A program made the position numbers and the translations under genes. From assembly GCA_003152955.1 (NCBI GenBank), contig PMBQ01000330.1, positions 1-11,722 of the forward strand: DNA of 11,722 bases, read 5' to 3'. This document shows positions 1 to 6,329 of this stretch, piece by piece (the stretch's first letter is position 1; the number at the start of each line of letters is the position of its first letter). The notes beneath the pieces are model-generated. The model was not told where the DNA came from. It did no database searches and worked only from the letters and a program-made list of their open reading frames with translations. Source of the stretch: Candidatus Bathyarchaeota archaeon (GTDB taxonomy: Archaea > Thermoproteota > Bathyarchaeia > 40CM-2-53-6 > FEN-987).

Positions 1-1
1 C

Positions 2-82
2 AAGGGCAAAGCCATGAAAATAGTCAACGACTACAAGGGAAAACTGTCAAGGATAATCAAGAGTTGCATGAAACATGCTTGA
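2..82 (+). CDS. C-terminal end of an unidentified protein (5' part outside window)
   Basis: An open frame enters from the left edge and ends in TGA at 80-82, giving a lysine-rich tail of 26 residues that ends in CMKHA. The stop lies inside the first codons of the GPT gene: its ATG is at 75-77, an 8-base overlap. That arrangement is typical of translationally coupled operon genes and is the main reason to believe this fragment is real. The fragment is too short to recognise a family. By context it may belong to the same cell-surface glycan operon, but that is inference only. Confidence 0.5.
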   Translation, partial: KGKAMKIVNDYKGKLSRIIKSCMKHA

Positions 83-1082
83 CATCCTTTCGACGGCCAG
101 CATGGCGATTGTCTTCACAGTGTCTTTCTCAGTGACCTTCGCAGCAACTCCGATCATCGGGAGAGTGATGCTGAAACACGGAATCACGGGGAGGGATGTC
201 CATAAGCTCGAAAGAAAGGAATTGCCAGAGATGTGCGGGCTTGCGATCCTCATAGGGTTGACAGTAGGCATAGTTGCTTGTGCAGTCATCTTTCCCAACT
301 CGGTACGCGAGACAGCGGCCTTCATCGGGACTGTGCTAATCGCAGGGGCAATCGGGTTGGTAGACGACTTGCGGCCACTGAGTGCAAAGATCAAGCCATT
401 ACTTACCGCCGTCGCTTGCGTCCCCATTATTCTCTTGGGCACCTACGACCCATTCCCCTTAATCCCATTCGTAGGTCCAGCTAGGTTCACAATTATCTAT
501 CCGCTCTTGATTCCAGTAGCGCTTGCAGTGACCTCGAACTCCGTAAACATGATGGATGTCATGAATGGAGCGATGGCTGGGACTGCCAGCATAATTTCAG
601 TTGTGATCGTGGCAATCCTACTTGTCGCGGGCAAAACAGGAACAGCAGCACTCGGCGTTGGATTGCTGGCAGCCCTCCTGGCTTTCTACTACTTCAATCG
701 GTATCCCGCCAAAGTCTTCGGCGGAGACACCGGAAGCCTAGCTGTGGGCGCCGCACTTGGAGCTCTTGCAATACTCGGAAGAATTGAGATTGTTGTCGTC
801 GTAGCTTTGATCCCACATATCATGAACGCTTTCTATGGCTTGGCGTCGGTTGGGAGGTTGTATGAAAGACGAGAGATACGTGATAGACCAACCAGACTCT
901 TGGAGAATGGTAGACTTCAGGCTAGCGCAGAACGAAACGCTCCCATAACCATGGCGCGCATTATCCTTGCAGCTGGGCAGTTGGGGGAAAGAGAGATTGT
1001 TCGAGGGATGATGATTCTCACACTAATCTCGTCGATTCTCGCTGTCCTAACTTATGGAATCACGGTGGTTGGTAAGATTTGA
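75..1082 (+). CDS. GPT/MraY-family UDP-GlcNAc:polyprenyl-phosphate GlcNAc-1-phosphate transferase
   Basis: Polytopic membrane enzyme of 335 residues, a usual length for the family. It is predicted to move a sugar-1-phosphate from a UDP-sugar onto dolichyl or polyprenyl phosphate, the first step of lipid-linked glycan assembly. Visible marks are the acidic pair in LVDDLRPLSAK (about 95-105), the Asn/Asp motif NMMDVMNG (158-165), FGGDTGSL (215-222), and about ten hydrophobic segments. A basic loop (RLYERREIRDRPT, 261-273) followed by ENGRL resembles the eukaryotic and archaeal GPT (Alg7/AglH-like) loop rather than the His-rich loop of bacterial MraY. The start is ATG, overlapping the preceding gene. 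The stop overlaps the TTG start of the next small membrane protein, so the three are probably cotranscribed. The family assignment is firm; the exact sugar (GlcNAc or another) is inferred. Confidence 0.88.
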   Translation: MLDILSTASMAIVFTVSFSVTFAATPIIGRVMLKHGITGRDVHKLERKELPEMCGLAILIGLTVGIVACAVIFPNSVRETAAFIGTVLIAGAIGLVDDLRPLSAKIKPLLTAVACVPIILLGTYDPFPLIPFVGPARFTIIYPLLIPVALAVTSNSVNMMDVMNGAMAGTASIISVVIVAILLVAGKTGTAALGVGLLAALLAFYYFNRYPAKVFGGDTGSLAVGAALGALAILGRIEIVVVVALIPHIMNAFYGLASVGRLYERREIRDRPTRLLENGRLQASAERNAPITMARIILAAGQLGEREIVRGMMILTLISSILAVLTYGITVVGKI

Positions 1083-1327
1083 GGCGGCTTTTACCTCTCG
1101 CAGCTATCGTGATTTTTGTCTGGGGAATGCTGCTACTGTGCATGCTGTTAATCTCAAGAGTGGCTTTCGAGTTCAGCATCGGTACTGAGACCTTGTTCGA
1201 TCGAATCGTCACACAAACTGTAAGGGTCTTAGTCTCTGGAACGATTATTTTGGTGTGGCTTTTTGTTTGGAAGAAGATCACGGATCTATATTTCTGGCGG
1301 ACGATTGGGCGAAAGAGAACTACTTGA
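1079..1327 (+). CDS. Small two-helix membrane protein, function unknown
   Basis: An 82-residue ORF with a TTG start whose last two bases are the first two bases of the upstream TGA stop (TTGA, bases 1079-1082), which implies translational coupling to the GPT gene. It has a basic N-terminus and two hydrophobic helices at about residues 4-26 and 49-64. Between them lies a short polar stretch, and a basic, aromatic-rich tail follows. No family is recognised. Position and membrane topology suggest an accessory subunit or partner of the glycosyl-phosphate transferase, but the sequence itself gives no function. Its 3' end overlaps the end of the opposing DUF354 gene by 8 bases. Confidence 0.6.
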   Translation: MRRLLPLAAIVIFVWGMLLLCMLLISRVAFEFSIGTETLFDRIVTQTVRVLVSGTIILVWLFVWKKITDLYFWRTIGRKRTT

Positions 1328-2378
1328 AAATCCTTTGAATGATTATTCTCAGAGGATCCTCCATGCTTTGAAGTAATTTGCTGGATTTCTTGCGACAGAG
1401 CTCTCGAAAGTCGCGGTTTTTGGAGATGGCGATGGCTCGCTGGGCAATTCTCCCAGAGTCTTGTAGACGGTCGACGGCGCCGTAGTTTATGAGGAATCGG
1501 TCAACGAAAGTGGGCTCTCCAGGGTAGTATGAGATTGCGGGGACACCGAGTAACGCAGCCTCTGCGGTCATGGTGCCTCCTCCGCCAAGAAATACCGAAG
1601 CTGTCTGAAGCAGAGGAATCGTGTCGACCACGTGTTCAGGGGCGATGACGCGATCGCCAAACCGTTTCTTCAATCTCTCACTCTGATCGTCGTACCGACT
1701 GAGGACCACGATCTGAGAGCCTTCGTCGGCGAGATCCAGAACTTTCGCGATGATATCGAACGTCGAGGCGGATGTTGAACGAGCAGTGAGGTAGGCAGCG
1801 AATTCTTCAGGAGGTCGGACCAAAATAATTGGTTTCGAGACATCCAACTTGAGGCTGTCAAGAACCTTCGTATTGCTCCTGTATCCGTTGAGCCATACCG
1901 CTGGGTCGAGGGCTCGATACCTTACGATGTCCCTGGGGTTGATGCCATATCTCTTCCAGGCATAAATTGGAATTATCCAAGGTGTAAACAGCTTTTGCGA
2001 GAGGGGTATGGTAAGTTTGCACACTGCTTCGGCGTGTGGGGAGTCGCTGATGCAGTAGTGGGGTATCTTGAGACCGAAAGCAACCCGTGATGCTTCTGGT
2101 GATGAGAAGGAGATTGCGATGTCGGGCTCTTGCTCTTCGACAACGTCGGCCAACGCTGACACGCGCTTGGAGCTTGCTTCAAGCTTCTCTCTAAGCCCCC
2201 CTCCGCCATGGCGGCCCAGCTGAATTGACTTCATGTTTCTTAGCTGAAGAAGTTCATTGACTTCTCGATATTCACGTGTGGTGAGTACGGTTTTGAATCC
2301 CTTGACGTTAAGGCGGTGTTGGAGCTCTGCGAAGAAGTTTACTTGCTTGGGCGTGAGGACGTCAATCCAGACTTTCAC
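1320..2378 (-). CDS. DUF354 family protein, GT-B / UDP-GlcNAc 2-epimerase-like fold
   Basis: A 352-residue protein matching the archaeal DUF354 family, which is related in fold to WecB-type UDP-GlcNAc 2-epimerases and GT-B glycosyltransferases. It begins MKVWIDVLTPKQVNFF, the typical DUF354 opening. The C-terminal nucleotide-sugar-binding half carries the glycine-rich FLGGGGTMTAEAALLGVPAI stretch (263-282) and a following YYPGEP. An N-terminal HGGGG loop (58-61) is also present. The start is GTG at 2376-2378, overlapping the TGA of the upstream regulator gene by 4 bases (GTGA), so the two are one transcription unit. The reaction is not established for the family; a role in surface-polysaccharide or nucleotide-sugar metabolism is inferred from fold and neighbours. 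Confidence 0.82.
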   Translation of the reverse strand: MKVWIDVLTPKQVNFFAELQHRLNVKGFKTVLTTREYREVNELLQLRNMKSIQLGRHGGGGLREKLEASSKRVSALADVVEEQEPDIAISFSSPEASRVAFGLKIPHYCISDSPHAEAVCKLTIPLSQKLFTPWIIPIYAWKRYGINPRDIVRYRALDPAVWLNGYRSNTKVLDSLKLDVSKPIILVRPPEEFAAYLTARSTSASTFDIIAKVLDLADEGSQIVVLSRYDDQSERLKKRFGDRVIAPEHVVDTIPLLQTASVFLGGGGTMTAEAALLGVPAISYYPGEPTFVDRFLINYGAVDRLQDSGRIAQRAIAISKNRDFRELCRKKSSKLLQSMEDPLRIIIQRIFK

Positions 2379-3211
2379 TTGGTGGTCAACCCCTGGATTG
2401 CTACTCGTTTAGCGTTATTCCATCTGAAATCGAATGATTCACGAAAAATCCTGATCAAACCCTGATTTTTTGTGTGATGAGGCGTGTAGACAATCGGGTT
2501 CCAATATCGTTCTGCCTCTTCAGCGGCCCATATGACGAAAATCAGATCCTGGTTATCTATCAGAGTTCCGCGAACTGGATGCCATGGTTCTCTTGTGTCT
2601 CGGATCTGTGCACCTAGTGTAATTAGCTCGTCGAGATGTTTGCCAACCTGAGTTTGAGGGATCTGCATCAGAATGCGAACCTTCACGCCCCTGGCCAGTG
2701 CACTCCTTAGTTTCGATTTTATCTTAGGAAGCCAAGAGAACAGAGCTGTTGATACCAGGACCTCTTCTGATGCATTCTGTAGATACTCGACCGTCCTTTC
2801 TTCCATCGACCGCAGATCGTCAATAGGTTCTAGCAACTCTTCGGGCTTAACCTGAAGATGGCTTTCGACGTAGAGGGGTTCAACCTCTCTTTGGAGATGT
2901 TTCATGACCTCTTCGATCGATAGCAGGTTGGTCTCGAAGTTGCGCCGGAGGTGCGTCAGATACTCTCGTTTTGCTTCTTCGGGCGATACAGCTTGAAATC
3001 TCCTCGGCCTGCTTTGAACAGTCCTCGCGAAGCCTTTCTGCATAAGTTCTTCCAGAGTTCCATATACTCTCGTTATAGGGATCGAAGTCGTCTTCGCGAT
3101 TTCTTCGGCGGTTAACTCTCGTTTCGATAGGAGGGCAAGATATGCTTCTGATTCGTAGATCGTTAGACCAGCTCGGTGTAAGGAATCAGTTAGTTGTCTT
3201 GGCCGTTGCAT
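2375..3211 (-). CDS. TrmB-family transcriptional regulator
   Basis: A 278-residue regulator. Residues about 10-75 form the TrmB-type winged helix-turn-helix, with the family hallmark AGLTIYESEAYLALL, then the recognition region TTSIPITRVYGTLEEL and a wing around SRPRRFQAVSPEEA. A predicted coiled linker (about 80-112) leads to a C-terminal effector domain of PLD-like fold (about 130-265). In characterised TrmB/TrmBL proteins this domain binds sugars such as maltose, sucrose or glucose. The start is ATG at 3209-3211. The gene overlaps the DUF354 gene by 4 bases and is divergent from the nucleotide-sugar dehydrogenase. A 19-bp inverted repeat lies two bases upstream of its start codon, which suggests autoregulation. 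The sugar ligand is unknown; a nucleotide-sugar or glycan intermediate would fit the neighbourhood. Confidence 0.88.
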   Translation of the reverse strand: MQRPRQLTDSLHRAGLTIYESEAYLALLSKRELTAEEIAKTTSIPITRVYGTLEELMQKGFARTVQSRPRRFQAVSPEEAKREYLTHLRRNFETNLLSIEEVMKHLQREVEPLYVESHLQVKPEELLEPIDDLRSMEERTVEYLQNASEEVLVSTALFSWLPKIKSKLRSALARGVKVRILMQIPQTQVGKHLDELITLGAQIRDTREPWHPVRGTLIDNQDLIFVIWAAEEAERYWNPIVYTPHHTKNQGLIRIFRESFDFRWNNAKRVAIQGLTTK

Positions 3212-3213
3212 AG

Positions 3214-3232
3214 TTAACTCGTCTAGAGTTAA
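3214..3232. promoter_or_regulatory. 19-bp inverted repeat, candidate TrmB-type operator
   Basis: TTAACTC, a 5-base spacer GTCTA, then GAGTTAA: two perfect 7-base arms. The two-arm, 5-base-spacer layout resembles the Thermococcales glycolytic motif (TATCAC-N5-GTGATA) bound by TrmBL1/Tgr, a member of the same regulator family, although the bases differ. A third AGTTAA half-site follows at 3237-3242. The repeat covers the expected start of the regulator's own transcript and lies just upstream of the TATA-like element for the dehydrogenase gene. Binding is inferred, not shown. Confidence 0.6.
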
Positions 3233-3237
3233 AAACA

Positions 3238-3250
3238 GTTAAATATTTCG
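3238..3250. promoter_or_regulatory. Shared bidirectional TATA-like element
   Basis: The symmetric AAATATTT (3241-3248), within GTTAAATATTTCG, reads as a TATA-like box on both strands. Its centre is about 33 bases from the regulator's ATG (3211) and about 30 from the dehydrogenase's TTG (3275). With the archaeal TATA-to-start distance of roughly 25-27 bases, both transcripts would be nearly leaderless. One box serving both genes is inference; no other AT-rich candidate exists in the 63-base gap. Confidence 0.5.
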
Positions 3251-3274
3251 GCCGGGAGCGTAGCAAAGGTAACT

Positions 3275-4666
3275 TTGTCATCCCCTCAACCTCTCCTGTC
3301 TCGGGAACCTGGCGAGATTGCTGTCGGAATTCGTGATGGACGTCTAAGCATAGGTGTTGTGGGCTTAGGATGGATGGGCCTGCCGATTGCATGCCTCTTT
3401 GCCGAAGCAGGCGCGAAGGTAATCGGCGCAGATATGAACCCTAAGGTTGTCGAACGCGTCAACAAGGGAGACAGCCCAATGGACGAACCCGGCCTCCCTG
3501 CCCTGCTCAAGAAGGCTGTGAGAAGTGGGAAGTTCACAGCTACGACCTCCACCGAGGAAGCGGCAGCGAACTCGGACATTCTGTTTCTAATTGTTCCAAC
3601 GATGATCGACAGGCAGAAGCGGGCTGACTATTCTGCGGTTGAAGACGCTTGTGTCAGCATTGGAAAGGGGCTCAAGAGCGGCAGCCTCGTTGTTTTCGAA
3701 AGCACGTGTGGACCGGGAGTCACTGAACGCGTTGTAAAGGAGACTATTGAAAAATACTCTGGGTTAGTTGCTGGACAAGGTTTTGGATTGGCCTACAGCC
3801 CAATCAGGGCAATGGGCGGAAGAGCGCTTCAAGACATGCAAACGTATACCAGGCTCGTTGGCGCCATCGACAAAAAGAGCCTTGAGGCGGCTTGCGCCGC
3901 ACTTTCTGTCGTCGTGAAAGGTGAGCTGATCAGAGTTCGCGATATCAAAACAGCAGAATTGGCGAAGCTTTTCGAAACCATTTACCGCGACGTCAACATC
4001 GCCCTAGCGAATGAGTTTGCTCTTCTATGTGAAGAAATGGGCGTCGATTATGTGGAGACTATGAGGATTGCCAACAGCCAGCCGTATTCTCATCTTCACG
4101 CTACCGGCGTAGGTGTCGGGGGCCATTGTCTACCAGTCTACCCGTACCTATTGGCCACTGAGACATTCGCTTATGATGCACGACTAAGGTTAGTGCTCGA
4201 CGCGAGAAAAATAAACGACTTGATGCCCCGTCACGTTGCCAAACTCGCTTCTGATGGACTGCGCGTTTGTGGCAAATCACTCAAGAGAGCAAAGGTAGTG
4301 GTTCTCGGAATCAGCTATCGACCGAACGTTAGGGAGACACGCTATTCTCCTTCCTTAGATTTGATCAACATCCTGAAGAAGCGAGGCGCGAGAGTCACTG
4401 CTTTCGATCCATTATACAACGGCTCCGAATTGGAGGCAATGGGATTGACTTCGGAACCCACCCTCCGGAAGGCGGTCGAGAAGGCAGATTGTGTAATCCT
4501 TTCAGTGGCGCACGATGATTTCAAGAAACTAGACACGATTGAACTGGCAGCGCATATGTCGAAGCAAGGTCTGATCATCGACTGCACTGACATACTTGAT
4601 TCGGCTAGCGTCGAAAAGAGCGGTTTAATCTACCGAGCGACCGGCAGAGGTTTGTGGACCCGGTGA
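3275..4666 (+). CDS. Nucleotide-sugar 6-dehydrogenase (UDP-glucose/UDP-ManNAc dehydrogenase family), atypical active site
   Basis: A 463-residue member of the family that oxidises the C6 alcohol of UDP-hexoses to a carboxylate with two NAD+. The N-terminal Rossmann domain carries GVVGLGWMG (27-35). The central helix region has ELAKLFETIYRDVNIALANE (228-247), followed by VGGHCLPVYPYLL (281-293) with the catalytic cysteine at 285. The C-terminal UDP-binding domain holds GISYRPNVRETRYSP (345-359). Compared with S. pyogenes UDP-glucose dehydrogenase, the Lys (231) and Cys (285) are kept, but the usual Asn four residues after the Lys is Thr235, the Asp four after the Cys is Tyr289, and SPE is SPI (177). 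The start is TTG, with AAAGGT four bases before it; no upstream in-frame start exists. It overlaps the next oxidoreductase gene. The family is certain; substrate and even catalytic chemistry are open. Confidence 0.88.
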   Translation: MSSPQPLLSREPGEIAVGIRDGRLSIGVVGLGWMGLPIACLFAEAGAKVIGADMNPKVVERVNKGDSPMDEPGLPALLKKAVRSGKFTATTSTEEAAANSDILFLIVPTMIDRQKRADYSAVEDACVSIGKGLKSGSLVVFESTCGPGVTERVVKETIEKYSGLVAGQGFGLAYSPIRAMGGRALQDMQTYTRLVGAIDKKSLEAACAALSVVVKGELIRVRDIKTAELAKLFETIYRDVNIALANEFALLCEEMGVDYVETMRIANSQPYSHLHATGVGVGGHCLPVYPYLLATETFAYDARLRLVLDARKINDLMPRHVAKLASDGLRVCGKSLKRAKVVVLGISYRPNVRETRYSPSLDLINILKKRGARVTAFDPLYNGSELEAMGLTSEPTLRKAVEKADCVILSVAHDDFKKLDTIELAAHMSKQGLIIDCTDILDSASVEKSGLIYRATGRGLWTR

Positions 4667-5610
4667 GCCAGCTAAGAGTTGCAGTAATCGGGACAGGATT
4701 TTGGGGCAAGAACCAAGCACGAGTATTAGCAAATCTTGACTCCACGAAGCTTGTCGCCGTGTGCGACGCCAACGCCGCAGCAGCCCAGAGCGTAGGAGCA
4801 CAGTTCAATGTTGAATACGACACTGACGTGAACCATCTCCTGTCACGCAAGGATATCGACGCGGTTACAATCTGCACTCCCACGACAACCCACAAGCAGG
4901 TCGCTGACCGAGCGCTCACGGCAGGTAAACACGTGATGGTGGAAAAGCCAATGACTAACACAGTCTCAGAGGCTCGGGGCCTATTGGAACTTGCAGAACG
5001 GAAAGGACTCAGACTAATGCCCGGTCACATCGAGCGGTTCAACCCTGCTGTGAGCTATCTGAAAAATCTGATCGACACCGGCAAATTGGGAAAGGCTATT
5101 CTTCTAATCGCTCGGCGAGTGGGACGATGGCCAGAACGAATCGGCGACGTTGGCGTTGTTAGAGACACAGCGATTCATGATATTGACTTGGCTCGATACA
5201 TACTCAAGGACGACGTAGATTCGGTTTACGCAAGAACAGGAAGCATGCGGCATACGAAGGAAGACTATGCGGAGATAATGCTCCAATTCAAGAACGGGGG
5301 CACGGCCTTTATCGATGCAAATTGGCTAACGCCAAGGAAGACGAGAAGACTGATAGTAACAGGCAGTGATGCGACCGTTGAATTGGACTACATCACCCAG
5401 GAGTTGTGGATTGAGGAATTAGACAAGGTAGTTGAACCAATCATCGAGAGAAAAGAACCATTGACAATGGAACTTACCCATTTCACACAGTCAATCCTCA
5501 ACGATCGCCCATTCACTGTTAACGGGATAGACGGGTTGAGGGCAGTGGAAATCTGCGAAGCTGTACTGCAGTCAGGCTCGACCGGAAGACCGATGACACT
5601 AGCGGCATGA
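4654..5610 (+). CDS. Gfo/Idh/MocA-family NAD(P)-dependent oxidoreductase, probably acting on a UDP-N-acetyl sugar
   Basis: A 318-residue protein with an N-terminal Rossmann domain (VAVIGTGFWGKNQ, 9-21), TICTPTTTH (72-80), the family EKP motif (97-99, catalytic-type Lys98), and a C-terminal alpha/beta domain with the RDTAIHDIDLARYIL stretch containing His175. GHIERFNPAV (124-133) is typical of WlbA/UDP-GlcNAc 3-dehydrogenase-like members. In Methanococcus a comparable protein works beside a UDP-sugar 6-dehydrogenase to make 3-amino acidic sugars for N-glycans; the transaminase and acetyltransferase of that route are not in this window. The start is uncertain: GTG at 4654 or GTG at 4663. The latter gives a GTGA 4-base overlap with the upstream stop, as the DUF354 gene does with its regulator, and better spacing from AGAGGT (4646-4651). 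Either way the pair is translationally coupled. Confidence 0.85.
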   Translation: MDPVSQLRVAVIGTGFWGKNQARVLANLDSTKLVAVCDANAAAAQSVGAQFNVEYDTDVNHLLSRKDIDAVTICTPTTTHKQVADRALTAGKHVMVEKPMTNTVSEARGLLELAERKGLRLMPGHIERFNPAVSYLKNLIDTGKLGKAILLIARRVGRWPERIGDVGVVRDTAIHDIDLARYILKDDVDSVYARTGSMRHTKEDYAEIMLQFKNGGTAFIDANWLTPRKTRRLIVTGSDATVELDYITQELWIEELDKVVEPIIERKEPLTMELTHFTQSILNDRPFTVNGIDGLRAVEICEAVLQSGSTGRPMTLAA

Positions 5611-6030
5611 TCATCCGCTTGACGCCATACTGGAACGTTTGAAGTCTCGAATGAACGTCAAGGCAAACAGATCAGCCCGCTTCTCAACCTGCCTGTCCCT
5701 GCCGACTGACGAAGCCCTCAGATGATGATAGAATTCATGAAGAATAACAAACGGGTCCGCAAGAAACTGACTTTGCGATATGTAGATTCTCTTCTCTCTC
5801 GCAACATAGCAACCCAGAACTTTTCTATGCCTCTTTACTGTTCCAACACGCAGGCTCGGTTCTGGGATTGCGTAGAACTCTGAGAGTAGCTTAACAGCCT
5901 CCTCCGGCCTTCCGGCCAAAATGCAACCAACAATCCGCGCGCGAAACTCCTGCTCACTCAAGGCCAAACCGTCCTCGAAAATGGTATATTTCAGCACCTT
6001 CCTTGTGACGGTTGACGGACGGATATGCAT
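5611..6030 (-). CDS. Small ImmA/IrrE-like zinc metallopeptidase
   Basis: A 139-residue protein with a zinc-protease motif HEFYH (HExxH, residues 98-102) preceded by a beta strand (RIYISQSQF) and followed by EKRADLFAL (116-124). This fits the E-x-x-A-x-x-F-A element that supplies the third zinc ligand (Glu116) in ImmA/IrrE-type peptidases. The N-terminal 60 residues are not recognised and hold no clear helix-turn-helix; there is no signal peptide or membrane segment, so it should be cytosolic. ImmA-type proteins usually cleave a repressor or regulator, but no repressor gene is adjacent. The ATG at 6028-6030 sits head-to-head with the Trm112-like gene. The stop directly abuts the stop of the Gfo/Idh gene with no intervening base. 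The peptidase call is good; the substrate is unknown. Confidence 0.72.
   Translation of the reverse strand: MHIRPSTVTRKVLKYTIFEDGLALSEQEFRARIVGCILAGRPEEAVKLLSEFYAIPEPSLRVGTVKRHRKVLGCYVAREKRIYISQSQFLADPFVILHEFYHHLRASSVGRDRQVEKRADLFALTFIRDFKRSSMASSG
5985..5991 (+). promoter_or_regulatory. TATA-like box for the Trm112-like gene
   Basis: TATATTT preceded by GG lies inside the 5' part of the metallopeptidase gene on the other strand. A transcript starting 25-27 bases downstream would begin near 6013-6015, about 16 bases before the preferred TTG start at 6030. It is the only clear AT-rich box in the vicinity. Position is the only support. Confidence 0.3.
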
Positions 6031-6308
6031 TGAAAAGGAAACTGATGGAAATCTTAGCTTGCCCGATCGACAAATTCTATCCTCTGGAACTGCTTGTGTT
6101 CGAAGAGAAAGATGAAATTACCTCCGGAATAATCACCTGCCCCAAATGCAACCGCTGGTATCCAATAATAGATGAAATCCCACACATGCTCCCTGACGAT
6201 CTGAGAGAGCAGATTGAGGATTTACCCTTTCTGCAAAAATGGAAAGACAAGATCCCCGAGAAAACCCTTCAAGAAGGGAAACCATACAATCTAAAGACTA
6301 CCACTTGA
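6030..6308 (+). CDS. Trm112-like zinc protein, activator of methyltransferases
   Basis: A small protein of 92 residues when started at TTG 6030 (MKRKLMEILACPID, the usual Trm112 opening). An in-frame TTG at 6012 would add six residues. Trm112 proteins bind and stabilise methyltransferases acting on tRNA and on release factor (in archaea aTrm11, aMtq2 and others). Marks are ILACPIDKFYPLEL, then ITCPKCNRWYPIIDEIPHMLPD, the Trm112/UPF0434 zinc-ribbon-type tail. Three of the four zinc-site cysteines of eukaryotic Trm112 have counterparts (one in ACPI, two in CPKC); the second N-terminal cysteine is absent. The gene is divergent from the metallopeptidase, with start codons sharing base 6030, and is followed 21 bases later by RidA in the same direction. 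Confidence 0.82.
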   Translation: MKRKLMEILACPIDKFYPLELLVFEEKDEITSGIITCPKCNRWYPIIDEIPHMLPDDLREQIEDLPFLQKWKDKIPEKTLQEGKPYNLKTTT

Positions 6309-6316
6309 CCACAACC

Positions 6317-6321
6317 GGTGA
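6317..6321 (+). promoter_or_regulatory. Ribosome binding site of the RidA gene
   Basis: GGTGA, eight bases upstream of the ATG at 6330 and complementary to the archaeal 16S rRNA 3' end. It lies in the short gap after the Trm112-like stop, consistent with the two genes sharing a transcript. Confidence 0.55.
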
Positions 6322-6329
6322 ATGTCTAG

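Noticed and set aside
47..442. A 131-codon minus-strand open frame opposite the GPT gene
   Set aside because: It lies entirely antisense to a clear membrane-enzyme gene, has no family features and no promoter; it is a composition-driven shadow, as are other open frames inside the FEN1, LarC and Trm5 genes.
5721..5770. Possible box C/D guide RNA: GATGATGA at 5721 with a downstream CTGA at 5767
   Set aside because: No convincing C'/D' pair at the right spacing, and the segment lies wholly in the metallopeptidase coding region, where the bases are explained by codons.
6012..6014. TTG at 6012 as the start of the Trm112-like gene
   Set aside because: It adds six residues before the MKRKLMEILACP opening that matches the family; possible but less likely than TTG 6030.
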